This document shows positions 1 to 8,027 of a stretch of DNA of 64,000 bases, piece by piece. A program made the position numbers and the translations under genes. The stretch's first letter is position 1; the number at the start of each line of letters is the position of its first letter. The notes under the pieces are model-generated. The model ran no database searches. It was not told the DNA's origin and saw nothing but the letters and a program-made list of their open reading frames with translations. Source of the stretch: CAJCIT01 sp963771305 (GTDB taxonomy: Bacteria; Acidobacteriota; Terriglobia; Bryobacterales; Bryobacteraceae); assembly GCA_963771305.1 (NCBI GenBank), contig CAVYTS010000030.1:1-64000 (forward strand), written 5' to 3'.

Positions 1-230
1 CCAGCGCCCCCGTTCCGCAACGTGCGATGACAATCCCATCTCATTGGGAGGCGCCGTTCTCGAACTCGGCGGGCGGACGGTATCCGAGAGCCGAGTGCAG
101 CCGTTTCTGATTATAGACGCGCTCCAGGAACTCACCAATGCTGGAGCGGGCGTCGTGGAAATCGCGGTATTCGTTGCGGTAAACCTCCTCTTGTTTCAGC
201 GTTTTCATAAAGGACTCGCAAGCTGCGTTG
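1..230 (-). mobile_element. IS3-family element, 3' part (separated by insertion)
   Basis: This is the distal end of an IS3 element whose 5' part lies at 3589-4654. The coding part encodes the end of the OrfB integrase. The outer terminal inverted repeat is not recognisable in the first 40 bases, so the end is either outside the window or lost. The trinucleotide TTG occurs at the break (228-230) and again at 3589-3591, consistent with insertion of the intervening 3.36-kb element. Confidence 0.7.
41..230 (-). pseudogene. IS3 OrfB transposase, C-terminal fragment
   Basis: The frame encodes the last about 63 residues of an IS3-type integrase (rve domain): the segment NAACESFMKTLK, which holds the third catalytic residue E of the DDE triad, then the conserved tail YNQKRLHSALGYRPPAEFE. 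The upstream catalytic part is missing here. It resumes at 3589 on the same strand, where the motif GNPYD is followed by unrelated sequence. I therefore read this as one gene cut in two by the recombinase element. It has no start codon of its own and cannot be functional. Confidence 0.75.
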
Positions 231-521
231 GCGAAGGCCGTCAACTGCACCGCATGGCGACGCTTGCCGATACCGACTTTCGAGATAATCCATCCTCACC
301 ATCCGCTGAGAGGCCAGAAGTTCAAGCTGGTCACCTATCGCCACAACTGGGGCGAGGACCGGGTTTACTTCCACGACGCAGAGGGGCGTTTGAGCTCCAT
401 TCCAGCGTGCTGGACCACGGTAGTGGCGCCAGATCCGTTTGTGGCGGTGGCCGGCGGCCGATGCTTGTTTCGCTATGAGGACTTGATCCAGTTGGTGGAG
501 TTGATGGAGAAGCTTCGATGA
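228..521 (+). CDS. DUF5372-like small protein
   Basis: A 97-residue reading frame whose core (about residue 17 onward: FEIIHPHHPLRGQKF, then a GEDRVYFHD motif and an ACWTTVVAPDPF motif) matches my memory of the DUF5372 family. Those short proteins travel with HTH and serine-recombinase genes in mobile elements. Its molecular function is unknown. The first codon shown is TTG and overlaps the IS3 junction. No good Shine-Dalgarno is visible and the true start may lie a few codons downstream. It precedes the AT-rich control region of the same element. The frame is open and looks intact, unlike the recombinase. Confidence 0.6.
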   Translation: MAKAVNCTAWRRLPIPTFEIIHPHHPLRGQKFKLVTYRHNWGEDRVYFHDAEGRLSSIPACWTTVVAPDPFVAVAGGRCLFRYEDLIQLVELMEKLR

Positions 522-535
522 AGAGACGGCCATGG

Positions 536-583
536 ATCGTAAAGTAAATTACGCCGCATATCGTAAAGATAAATATGCCGCAG
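536..583 (+). repeat. Tandem 24-bp direct repeat in the element control region
   Basis: Two adjacent imperfect copies: 536-559 begins ATCGTAAAG and ends ACGCCGCAT, and 560-583 begins ATCGTAAAG and ends ATGCCGCAG. They lie in an AT-rich patch (about 535-720) between the DUF5372-like gene and the promoter. Binding sites for the element's recombinase or HTH protein are a plausible inference. Confidence 0.65.
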
Positions 584-668
584 TGACGCGGCCAGGATCG
601 GCGCAAGAGGCTGCAATATAAATGCATATATTTGCCAATAAATACGCGGACTCGGCGAAAGAAAATGC

Positions 669-698
669 TTGACAATGTATGTATAGTGTGAATATAAT
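669..698 (+). promoter_or_regulatory. Consensus sigma-70 promoter of the recombinase element
   Basis: A perfect -35 hexamer TTGACA (669-674) and a perfect -10 hexamer TATAAT (693-698) are separated by 18 bp. They lie 40 bp upstream of the ATG at 738 in an AT-rich island unlike the GC-rich surroundings. This is the strongest promoter match I saw in the window. Confidence 0.8.
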
Positions 699-737
699 TA
701 TATTTACATCATACGCGGCCATTGTCCCGCGTTCCAC

Positions 738-1196
738 ATGCCGGAAAAAGATCCCAAGCTCGCCGCCCTGCGGCAACAAGGAACTCTAAATCCGCGGCCC
801 CGCGCAGTCACCGATCCGCTGTTTGCCAAGGACAGCTTCTTCGATCCCAGGGATCTCGTCCAGGTCAAGTACGAGATGCTGCGCCGCGTGCAGAGCGAGG
901 GCCATTCGGTGACTGGCGCCGCGACGGCTTTCGGCTTCTCCCGGCCCTCGTTCTATCAAGCGCTGGCAGCCTTCGAGGAGGGCGGGCTTGCCGGCCTGGT
1001 TCCCCACAAACGCGGCCCCAAGCAGGCGCACAAGCTGACCGACGAGGTCCTGGCCTTCATCGTCCAGACACGCCAGAAAGAGCCGTCGGTGCCGACCCCG
1101 GAACTGGTGCGCTTGATCCAAGAGCGTTTCGGGACCAAGGTGCATCCACGAAGTATCGAACGCAGCCTGCTGCGTCATCAAAAAAAACGCCGCTGA
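738..1196 (+). CDS. Helix-turn-helix protein of the recombinase element
   Basis: A 152-residue protein with a winged/HTH-like region at about residues 40-85 (the segment GHSVTGAATAFGFSRPSFYQ reads as a transposase-type HTH). A basic second half includes a segment resembling the N-terminal DNA-binding part of IS630-type transposases (RLIQERFGTKVHPRSIERSL). There is no catalytic domain. It lies 40 bp downstream of a consensus promoter and directly upstream of the small broken ORF and the recombinase, so it is probably the first gene of that operon. The likely role is DNA binding, either for element regulation or as an accessory to recombination. Confidence 0.65.
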   Translation: MPEKDPKLAALRQQGTLNPRPRAVTDPLFAKDSFFDPRDLVQVKYEMLRRVQSEGHSVTGAATAFGFSRPSFYQALAAFEEGGLAGLVPHKRGPKQAHKLTDEVLAFIVQTRQKEPSVPTPELVRLIQERFGTKVHPRSIERSLLRHQKKRR

Positions 1197-1231
1197 ACGA
1201 ATCCGCTGGTCCACCGATAGCCCATCCGGAT

Positions 1232-1493
1232 CTGACCGAGCAGTATGAGCAGCTCCGCCGCGAGGCCACCGGTTGTTCGGAACATGCAGCCCAAGGACTG
1301 GGGCTGGCGTTGTTTCTCCGGCGTGGAATGACGGCCTGGATGCAGGCCTGGTCACAATGCACCGATCGTGCCGCACCGAACACACATCCCGCGGCCAGCA
1401 ACGCCTGCAGCCGTTCCGATGGATCTACGAGCGCAGATCGCCACGCTGCTGGCCGGAATCATTCTCGGTCTTCAACAGGAGGCAACCTCATGA
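1232..1493 (+). pseudogene. Small accessory ORF of the recombinase element, frameshifted
   Basis: The frame starting at CTG 1232 encodes LTEQYEQLRREA and then GLGLALFLRRGMTAWMQAW. Coding character then moves to another frame that ends PMDLRAQIATLLAGIILGLQ and stops at TGA 1491-1493, overlapping the recombinase ATG (1490) as ATGA. The overlapping stop and the continuity of protein-like sequence suggest an ancestral protein of about 85 residues broken by a frameshift near 1350-1410. The function is unknown. No clear start codon is visible. Confidence 0.45.
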
Positions 1494-3520
1494 CCGGAAC
1501 CGCTCATGAAAAGGTAAACGCCGGCCATCTGAAGCGAAACGCTTATCTGTATATCCGACAGTCCACTTTGCGCCAGGTGTTGGAGAACACCGAGAGCACG
1601 ATACGGCAATATGATCTTCGCCAGCGTGCGGTAGCCCTGGGCTGGCCGATCGAGCGGATCATGGTGATCGACAGCGACCTCGGTCAATCCGCAGCGACGG
1701 CGGCGGATCGCGAAGGATTTCAGAAGTTGGTGACGGAAGTGAGTCTGGAGAAAGCCGGCATCGTGCTCGGCCTGGAAGTTTCGCGACTGGCACGCAACTC
1801 TACGGACTGGCACCGGCTTCTGGAAATCTGCGCCCTCACCGACACGCTCATCCTCGATGAGGACGGACTCTACGATCCCCGCCACTTTAACGACAGACTT
1901 TTGCTCGGATTGAAGGGGGCCATGTCGGAAGCCGAACTTCATGTGATCCGCGCCCGGCTACAAGGCGGCATCTTGAACAAGGCGCGCCGCGGCGAACTGC
2001 AGTGCCCCCTGCCCGTGGGCTTGATGTACAACTCCGAGGGCCGGCCGATCCTGGATCCTGACAAACAGGTGCAGGACAGCATTCGATTCTTCTTCGACGC
2101 ATTCCGCCGCACTGGTTCCGCCTGCGCTGTCGTCAAGGCCTTCCGCCAGAAACAGCTCCTGTTTCCGCGACGGCTGAAGAGGGGGCCGAACAAAGGCGAG
2201 CTGGTGTGGGCAGAACTCATACATAGCCGGGCGCTGTACATCCTGCACAACCCGCGCTATGCGGGCGCCTTCGTTTTCGGCCGAAACCGCACTCGCTCCA
2301 AAGCGGATGGAAGCACTACCTACACGAAGTTGCCCAGAGAACAGTGGACGTTGCTCAAGGACGTTCATCCTGGCTACATCTCCTGGGGGCAGTATGAGGA
2401 GAACCTGCAACGACTCCGCGAGAATGCTTACGCGAACGGCCAGGATCGCAGAAAGAGTCCCCCGCGCGAGGGGCCGGCGTTGTTACAGGGCTTGGCTGTC
2501 TGTGGGGTCTGTGGCAGCCGGATGACGGTCCGTTACCACGCGCGGCAGACCAAGATCGTGCCGGAGTATGCGTGCCAGCGCGACGGAGCCGACCACATCG
2601 TCTTGGTATGCCAGCATATCTTGGGTGAGCACCTTGACCAAGCTGTCGGCCAGCTTCTCATCGACACGGTCACTCCCCTGGCGCTGGAAGTCACGCTCAC
2701 CGTCCAGCAGGAGATGCAAGCCAGATTGGATGAGGTGGATCGTCTGCGCAAGAAGCAAGTCGAGCGAGCCCGGTATGAGGCCGATCTGGCTCAGCGGCGC
2801 TACCTTCACGTGGATCCCACGAACCGGCTGGTAGCCGATTCCCTCGAGGCCGACTGGAACAACAAACTGCGGGCACTGAATGCTGCTCAGGAGCAGTATG
2901 AGGAGCAGCGCAAAAATGATCGGGCTGCAGATCAGCGAACAACAGCGTGCGAGTATCGCGGCCTTGGCGCATGACTTCCCACGGCTATGGCAGAATCCCA
3001 AGACGCCGGACCGCGAGCGAAAGCGGCTGGTGCGGCTTCTGCTGGAGGACGTGACGCTCATCCAAAACGGTGAGATCACGGCCCACGTTCGATTCAAGGG
3101 CGGGATTACCAAGACCCTGACTGTGCCTCTTCCCCTCAATGCGTGGCAGCAGCGGATCACCAGTCCCGAGGTAGTGAGCGGAGATCGATCGACTGCTCGA
3201 TCACAGCACCTATCCGCAGATCGCTTCGCTACTGAATGACCGCGGCTTACGCTCGGGGGAAGGCAAGAGCTTCACGGCGCAGATCGTCGCTCGTATCCGG
3301 AGGCGGTACGGTCTGACGTCGCGCTATGATCGATTACGCAAGGCAGGCATGCTGACCGTGGAGGAGATGGCCGTCGATGCTCGGGATCACGCCCACAAAG
3401 CGTCAAGATATGGAATCGCCACGGGCTGCTTCGCAGTCACGCCTGCAACGACAAGAACGACTGTCTGTTTGAGCATCCCGGCGACAACCCACCGCGAAAA
3501 GCGCAAGGCAGTGAAGCTGT
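1490..3520 (+). pseudogene. Serine recombinase (resolvase N-terminus + Recombinase domain), multiply frameshifted
   Basis: From ATG 1490 the protein reads as a large serine recombinase. The catalytic domain begins at residues 17-20 with AYLYIRQST, including the nucleophile Ser, followed by GLEVSRLARN. A Recombinase domain (NPRYAGAFVFGR) and a zinc-ribbon (CGVCGSRM, with a later Cys pair partly retained) follow. The first frame stops at 2974. Homologous sequence resumes in a second frame from about 2920 (SEQQRASIAALAHDFPRLW, then RKRLVRLLLEDVTL), in a third from about 3180 (TYPQIASLLNDRGLRSGEGK), and in a fourth at about 3415 (WNRHGLLRSHACNDKNDCLF). At least three frameshifts therefore break the C-terminus. 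The catalytic domain itself is intact. Confidence 0.75.
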
Positions 3521-3588
3521 CCGAACGCCGCCTCGTGAACCAGGTCGTAGCGCAAAGTACCCAGGAGGTGCAGTGTGAAGCGTAGTCC

Positions 3589-4590
3589 TTGTCGTACGGA
3601 TTTCCCTTGCGGCTCATGCTGATGGTGGCGTGGTGTTGCTTCAGCAGTCTCCGTGTAATCGTGCGAAGCATACTGCACGCCGCGGTCGGAGTGATGCACC
3701 AGGCCGGGCGCCGGTTGCCGCTCGATCAGCGCCATACGCCAGTGCCGTCACCGCCAGTTCGGCTTCCAGCGTCCGGCCCAGCGCCCAGCCGATCACGCGC
3801 CGTGAGAAGGCGTCCAGCACCACCGCCAGGTATACGAACTCCGTGCGCAGTCGAATGTAGGTGATGTCGGCGACCCAAAGCTGGTTGACCGCCGTGGTCT
3901 GCGAGCTGGCGCGCCAGGTTCGGATAAACCGGCAGGTTGTGACGCGAGTCGGTGGTGACCACGAACGCTCGCCGCCGCACGCACAGCAGATTGTCTTCCC
4001 GCATCATCCGCAGCACGCGTTTGTGGTTGACCGCGAAGCCGCGCTGCTGCAGTTCACAGGTGATTCTTCGGTAGCCATACGCCGGCGATTCCAGTGCGAC
4101 CTTCTGCATCTGATCGCGCAGTTCCATCTCGACCGGCGTGGCTTGGCGCGGCAGCGCGCCAGCGATAGAAACCGGCCCGGCTCAGACCGGTCATCTGGCA
4201 CAGCGCGTTCACGGCTTGGCCTTTCGCCGCGGCCTTGCTGGATTTCTTCAAACAGGCATCCGCGCCACTGACGACGGCCGGCGGGTGATGATCCCTGAAA
4301 TGCTGCAAGGCCTTTTTTAAAAAATCATTCTCCATGGTGAGCTGGCCGATTTTGCGCTCCAACTCGGCGATCCGCCGGGCATCATCGAGTGCCGGCAGGC
4401 CGTCACCGCGCCGGCCAATGCCGGGAAAAGCCGATTCCCCTTTGGCGCGCCACTCTCCGCGCCAGCGCTCCAGCAATTTCGGGCTCAGTTGATATTTCCG
4501 CGCAATTTCACCGGTGGTCAGAGCCGGCGTCCAACGCGCGCATGGCGGCGATCTTCAGATCGCGACTGTAAACAGCTCGGGACAAATCCA
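3589..4590 (-). pseudogene. IS3 transposase (OrfA/OrfB), multiply frameshifted
   Basis: Starting at the ATG near 4590, the HTH part begins MDLSRAVYSRDLKIAAMRAL, then shifts frame (EIARKYQLSPKLLERWRGEW). An A-B linker follows (AELERKIGQLTMENDFLKKA), then the OrfB start (MTGLSRAGFYRWR). Further frames carry ESPAYGYRRITCELQQRGF, LDAFSRRVIGWALGRTLEAE, LVHHSDRGVQYASHDY and ATISMSRKGNPYD. I count at least four frameshifts. The catalytic motifs are recognisable but scattered over all three frames, so the gene is dead. Large flanking genes elsewhere are intact, which argues for real decay rather than poor sequence. Confidence 0.8.
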
Positions 4591-4654
4591 TTCCTCACTC
4601 CATTCAATGTATTTGTTCCCTTAACTCGCTGTCTCATTTTTGGGGTTCACTCCA
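3589..4654 (-). mobile_element. IS3-family element, 5' part, decayed
   Basis: This holds the orfA and orfB start of the IS3 copy whose end lies at 1-230. The outer end is marked by a typical IS3 terminus: the reverse complement of 4641-4654 reads TGGAGTGAACCCCA, followed inward by AAAATGAGACA. Beyond 4654 is a short unrelated stretch with CRISPR-like sequence. Confidence 0.75.
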
Positions 4655-4765
4655 CTCCAGGGCCCCGCACCCCCCTTCCCCCACCCAACCGACGGGCGTA
4701 AGGTGGCGCCCTTGCCCGGATAGGCCCAGTTTTTCAGTCCCCTTCCCATCGGGGCAGCCTATCTA

Positions 4766-5885
4766 GTGTTTAGTTGCGTAAGTTGACAATGGTATTTCGG
4801 AGCTGGCTTCCCTTGACCTCGCGTTTCCGCCAGCGGAACGGTTTGGCGTGCTCGTTGTGCCTCCGGATGAAAGCTTCAATCGCCTCACGTAGCTGATCTT
4901 TGGTCTTGAAGCTTCCTCCGTTGAGTGTCTTGCGTTGCAGCAGGCTGAACACGATTTCAATCTGGTTCAGCCAACTTGCCGAAGTCGGCGTGAAGTGAAA
5001 GCGGACTCGTCCCTCGAACTTCGCAAGCCAGTCGTCGTTTCGTTTATGAGGGGAATAGTTGTCGAGGATGACGTGGATTTCTCGGTCCTGCGGCTGATCG
5101 GCCAACACGCCGTCCAGAAACCCACGAAAGTCCTCCCGCTTCTTGTTCTCGGTGAATTTCGTGTGAACCTGGCCTGTGTCGACTTCAAGAGCCGCGAACA
5201 GATTGAGCGTCCCATGACGCTTATAAGTGCTCTTCAGCGCTCGCACTACTTTACCGCTGTCAGTCTCAACATAACCGGAGGCCCGTTCGATCGCCTGGAT
5301 GCTCGGCTTCTCATCCACGCTCAGGACCACGGCGTTTAATGGCGGGTTCAAATATAATCCCACTACTTCGGCGGCTTTGGGAGCAAACTCCTTGTCGGTG
5401 CTCACGCACCAGCTGCGTCGCCGTTGCAGATAGATTCCTTCGCGACGCAGAACACGCCATACCGCATGCACGCTGGCGTCGAGCCTTTCCGCTACCGCCG
5501 GGCCGTCCCAGTGGGACATTCCGGGCGGCGGTGTCTCCTCCAGCAGGGCCAGCACCCGGTTGCGAAACGCCGTGTCATATCTGACTGGTTTGCCCGGCCG
5601 CGACCGGTCGCGTAGTCCTCTCAGCCCCCATAGCGAGAAGCGTTGGCGCCATTTGGAAACGCAAGGGATAGAGACCCTCAGTTCCCGAGCCACTTGCTGA
5701 ATCTCCTTGCCCTCCAGGCAAGCCAGAATGATTCGAGCCCGCTCCACGGCACGTGCCTCCGTCGTACGGCTCTTTGTGAGGGCCACTAAACTCGCCTTGT
5801 CGTCGATCGAGCATTCCAGTTTAGGTGCATGTCTAGGCATCTCCCAAACATTTTAATACATAAATGCATTACTGCGATTAAGCAC
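4766..5885 (-). mobile_element. Intact IS630-family insertion sequence
   Basis: A 1120-bp element with imperfect terminal inverted repeats: the left end reads GTGTTTAGTTGCGTAA, and the reverse complement of the right end reads GTGCTTAATCGCAGTAA. It is flanked by TA on each side (4764-4765 and 5886-5887) within a CTAG context, as expected for IS630 target duplication. It contains one intact transposase gene. Intact ends and gene suggest a recent insertion compared with its decayed neighbours. Confidence 0.85.
4770..5840 (-). CDS. IS630-family transposase
   Basis: A 356-residue single-frame transposase. An N-terminal Psq/HTH region (QQVARELRVSIPCVSKWRQR, about 50-70) and a winged-helix linker precede a DDE_3 catalytic domain. 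Its three acidic residues are visible in SVDEKP, VILDNYSPH and NQIEIVFSLLQRK. The tail RWRKREVKGSQLRNTI is typical of the family. The start ATG at 5840 leaves only 45 bp to the right inverted repeat, and the TAA stop is inside the left inverted repeat. Length and motifs are complete, so it is probably active. It sits in the presumed CRISPR remnant beside the cas6 relic. Confidence 0.92.
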   Translation of the reverse strand: MPRHAPKLECSIDDKASLVALTKSRTTEARAVERARIILACLEGKEIQQVARELRVSIPCVSKWRQRFSLWGLRGLRDRSRPGKPVRYDTAFRNRVLALLEETPPPGMSHWDGPAVAERLDASVHAVWRVLRREGIYLQRRRSWCVSTDKEFAPKAAEVVGLYLNPPLNAVVLSVDEKPSIQAIERASGYVETDSGKVVRALKSTYKRHGTLNLFAALEVDTGQVHTKFTENKKREDFRGFLDGVLADQPQDREIHVILDNYSPHKRNDDWLAKFEGRVRFHFTPTSASWLNQIEIVFSLLQRKTLNGGSFKTKDQLREAIEAFIRRHNEHAKPFRWRKREVKGSQLRNTIVNLRN

Positions 5886-5939
5886 TAGGTACCATCGGCG
5901 TCTCGGTCATGAATTCGAGTACCTTGTTTCAGTCCCCTT

Positions 5940-6867
5940 TCATCTCACTTCACCCTTTCCCCAAACCGTCTGCCTCCCCACGCCCGTCCACTTCGCGAGG
6001 GCACGAACTCAGTTAATTCGCCCTCGTACTCAGCCTCGCCGACGAAGCCTCCAATCGAATGGACCTGTCCGGTCCGGCTACTCCGCCGATCCACATCAAC
6101 TTGGTGCACCTCGCACCGCGTCATTCTCACGGCAAGTGCGCGTTCGCCGAAGGCCTTGAAGTCGATGGCAAGCGGGCCGTCACCATAGGCCTGCCCCAGG
6201 ATGCTGAGCCGGTCGCGGATGCGGGCGGCGAGCACGCCAAACTCCGGCTTGGTTGCGATGCCGTCGCCGGTCTTGAGCTCGGTTGGCGTCACGACGCTCA
6301 ATTTTACTCCCAGGACCAACTCAGGTTGCGCATCAAGCTCCAGTTCTTGCGGTGGTGCCTGACTTCCCACCAGCGATGTTCCGTCGAATAGACTCGTCGC
6401 CGGTTGCCCATCAAGATCTAATTGCCAGACAGATGTTAACTCGACGGCCCGCCGCTGCGGGCCGAGACCCTCGCGGCCGAGTTGCGCGAACGCGAGCACC
6501 AGATAGGCGATGGCCGGGTTCTGGACGTCGAACAAGTTGAGGTCGAAGTGGAAGTCGGTTCCGGCAGGCATGGTGCGGCCGTCCAGGTGCCAGGCGCGAA
6601 ACACAAACGGGCGGGGCAGGTCACCGAATCCGCTGGGTGCGCTGTCGGAGGAAGGCTCAAACATTTGCGCGTAGGGGCGCAGGTGGCGCGTAACTCGCAG
6701 GAGGCGGCGTTGGCGCATTGCGGGACGCAGGCAATGCGCCGAAAGATGCTTCCAAAAGCGCCGCGCAGGATGTTGGCTGATTTACCGGGTGGAAAGTAGA
6801 TGGATTCCCGGGCAATGAAGTTGAAGCGCAACGGGTGGAAGCGGAAACGCAAAGCTGATGCAAGCAT
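5940..6867 (-). pseudogene. cas6: Cas6 pre-crRNA endoribonuclease relic, two frameshifts
   Basis: Pieced together over three frames, the region encodes a RAMP Cas6 protein of about 305 residues. The N-terminus comes from ATG 6867 (FHPLRFNFIARESIYFPPGK, NILRGAFGSIFRRI, then Cys-containing PQCANAASCELRATC). After a frameshift near 6678 it continues PYAQMFEPSS, a DLPRPFVFRAWHLDGR segment, SVVTPTELKTGDGIATKPEF, and the highly typical RMTRCEVHQVDVDRRSSRTG and GGFVGEAEYEGEL. After a second frameshift near 5998 the glycine-rich loop GVGRQTVWGKGEV lies in another frame, ending at a TGA (5940-5942). Cas6 normally trims crRNA in type I and III systems. No other cas gene is seen. The frameshifts separate the N-terminal region and the RNA-binding G-loop from the core, so it is almost certainly inactive. 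Confidence 0.8.
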
Positions 6868-7129
6868 ACATAAACGCAAAAGCCGGGGGTGGGGGCCAGG
6901 GGTGTATATCGATGCGCATGGAGGAGCCACACCCGGTTCAATCGGATCGCCGAGTCACCGGACGCCAGAACCGCAAATTTGCTCGTGAGCTTTGTGTGTT
7001 GCGCTATTATGTTCCAACACTAGATCCTGTCAGCGTGAGTGTTGGGGATGCCACGTTCCCAACCTCAGACGAAAGAATGATTGATGAAGATCCTGGCGTT
7101 TTGGCGGGACTTTCCGTTGAGTGCCATAT

Positions 7130-7922
7130 AGTACCTTGTACCGCTATCCGGCAGGCAAATTCGTGTTCTTCAAACCTGACACGATGTCGGTGAAAGGCAA
7201 GGTGCCTTTGCATGGCGTGGGGATGCGCAAGGAAGAAGCATATCGACGACATTGGAGTGCACGAATTAGAACGATGTAATGCAGTTGACTTGATACCCAA
7301 CGGGTTTGAAGTCAAATCCCAAAGCGAAAAGGACCACAGCCTGCGGCGTTACCGCGCCCGCCGTGTGATTCTCGCCATCGGCGGTTCTGGCTCTCCCATG
7401 AGGCTCGGTGTTCCGGGCGAAGATCTGAAGATCGAGTCGAAGGACGGCGGCGCCAGTGTCGGCAAGGTGAAATACGCGTTGTCAGATCCGGACGACTATC
7501 GGGACTGCAAGTGCATCGTGGTGGGGGCGGGGAATTCCGCAATTGAAACGGCCCTGGCCCTGAGCGGCTTCACTCGCGAAGGCGACCAGATTTCTTTCAC
7601 CACAAACAATGAGGTCACCCTGGTGATACGCAGCCATTTCAAAGGCGATTTGAAGCTGGCCAACAAGATGGACATCTACGACTGTATGGATGCCGGCCGC
7701 GTCACGGTATTGTTCCGTAAAACCATCAAAGAGATCAAGGAGCGTGAGGTAGTGCTGGCGGATGCGAGAAGTGGAGAAGAAACAACCCGCATGGCCAACG
7801 ACTTCATATTTGCTCTGGTCGGAAGCGAACATCCAACCAGGTTCTTAGAACAGCTGGGAATCCAGATTGATGGGGACCGCAAAGGAGGCGGCCGCACATC
7901 AAGTCCACCAATCAATAAGTGA
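7130..7922 (+). pseudogene. NAD(P)/FAD-dependent oxidoreductase relic (thioredoxin-reductase-like)
   Basis: The open frame from 7212 encodes the C-terminal two-thirds of a flavoprotein reductase: VILAIGGSGSPMRLGVPGED, then a Rossmann NAD(P) motif GAGNSAIETALAL and a closing ALVGSEHPTRFLEQLG. A short preceding piece in another frame (LYRYPAGKFVFFKPDTMSVK, about 7136-7240) belongs to the same protein family, so there is a frameshift near 7240. The N-terminal FAD-binding GxGxxG and any ferredoxin domain are missing. The substrate cannot be told. This is a truncated, non-functional remnant between the cas6 relic and the outer-membrane gene. Confidence 0.6.
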
Positions 7923-8027
7923 TCTTTTCAATAGCTAGAGAATGTGATGCCGGCCGCAATTCTGCAATTTAACTTAAACCTCCTGATAGCCCGAAAAAGC
8001 AGTCCGAGCGGCGTAAGTTCGAGCAGC

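Larger units (their letters stand above)
231..3588 (+). mobile_element. Serine-recombinase element nested in IS3 (DUF5372 + HTH + recombinase)
   Basis: The boundaries are set by where IS3 OrfB homology stops on either side; the IS3 reading frame would join NPYD at about 3590 to NAACESF at about 230. Both junctions carry TTG. Near the ends there is an imperfect inverted repeat: TCAACTGCACCGCATGG near 241-257 against the reverse complement of the right end, TCACACTGCACCTCCTGG. The contents are a DUF5372-like gene, an AT-rich control region with tandem 24-bp repeats and a textbook promoter, a helix-turn-helix gene, a small broken gene and a frameshifted recombinase. The exact ends are inferred. 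Confidence 0.6.
4730..5945. CRISPR. Probable two-repeat CRISPR remnant interrupted by IS630
   Basis: A repeat-like sequence at 4731-4763 (TTTTCAGTCCCCTTCCCATC, then GGGGCAGCC, with a CCCC...GGGG palindrome) recurs in part at 5926-5945 (GTTTCAGTCCCCTTTCATC). If the IS630 copy and its duplicated TA are removed, the two copies are 73 bp apart, the size of a normal repeat-spacer unit. The second copy abuts the 3' end of a cas6 relic. Only two copies are seen and the second is partial, so this is a probable, not a proven, array remnant. Confidence 0.45.

Noticed and set aside
722..1489. Extended N-terminus of the recombinase reading frame (start at 722)
   Set aside because: It is a Ser/Arg-rich shadow of the HTH gene in another frame. 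Recombinase homology and a natural ATGA overlap begin at 1490.
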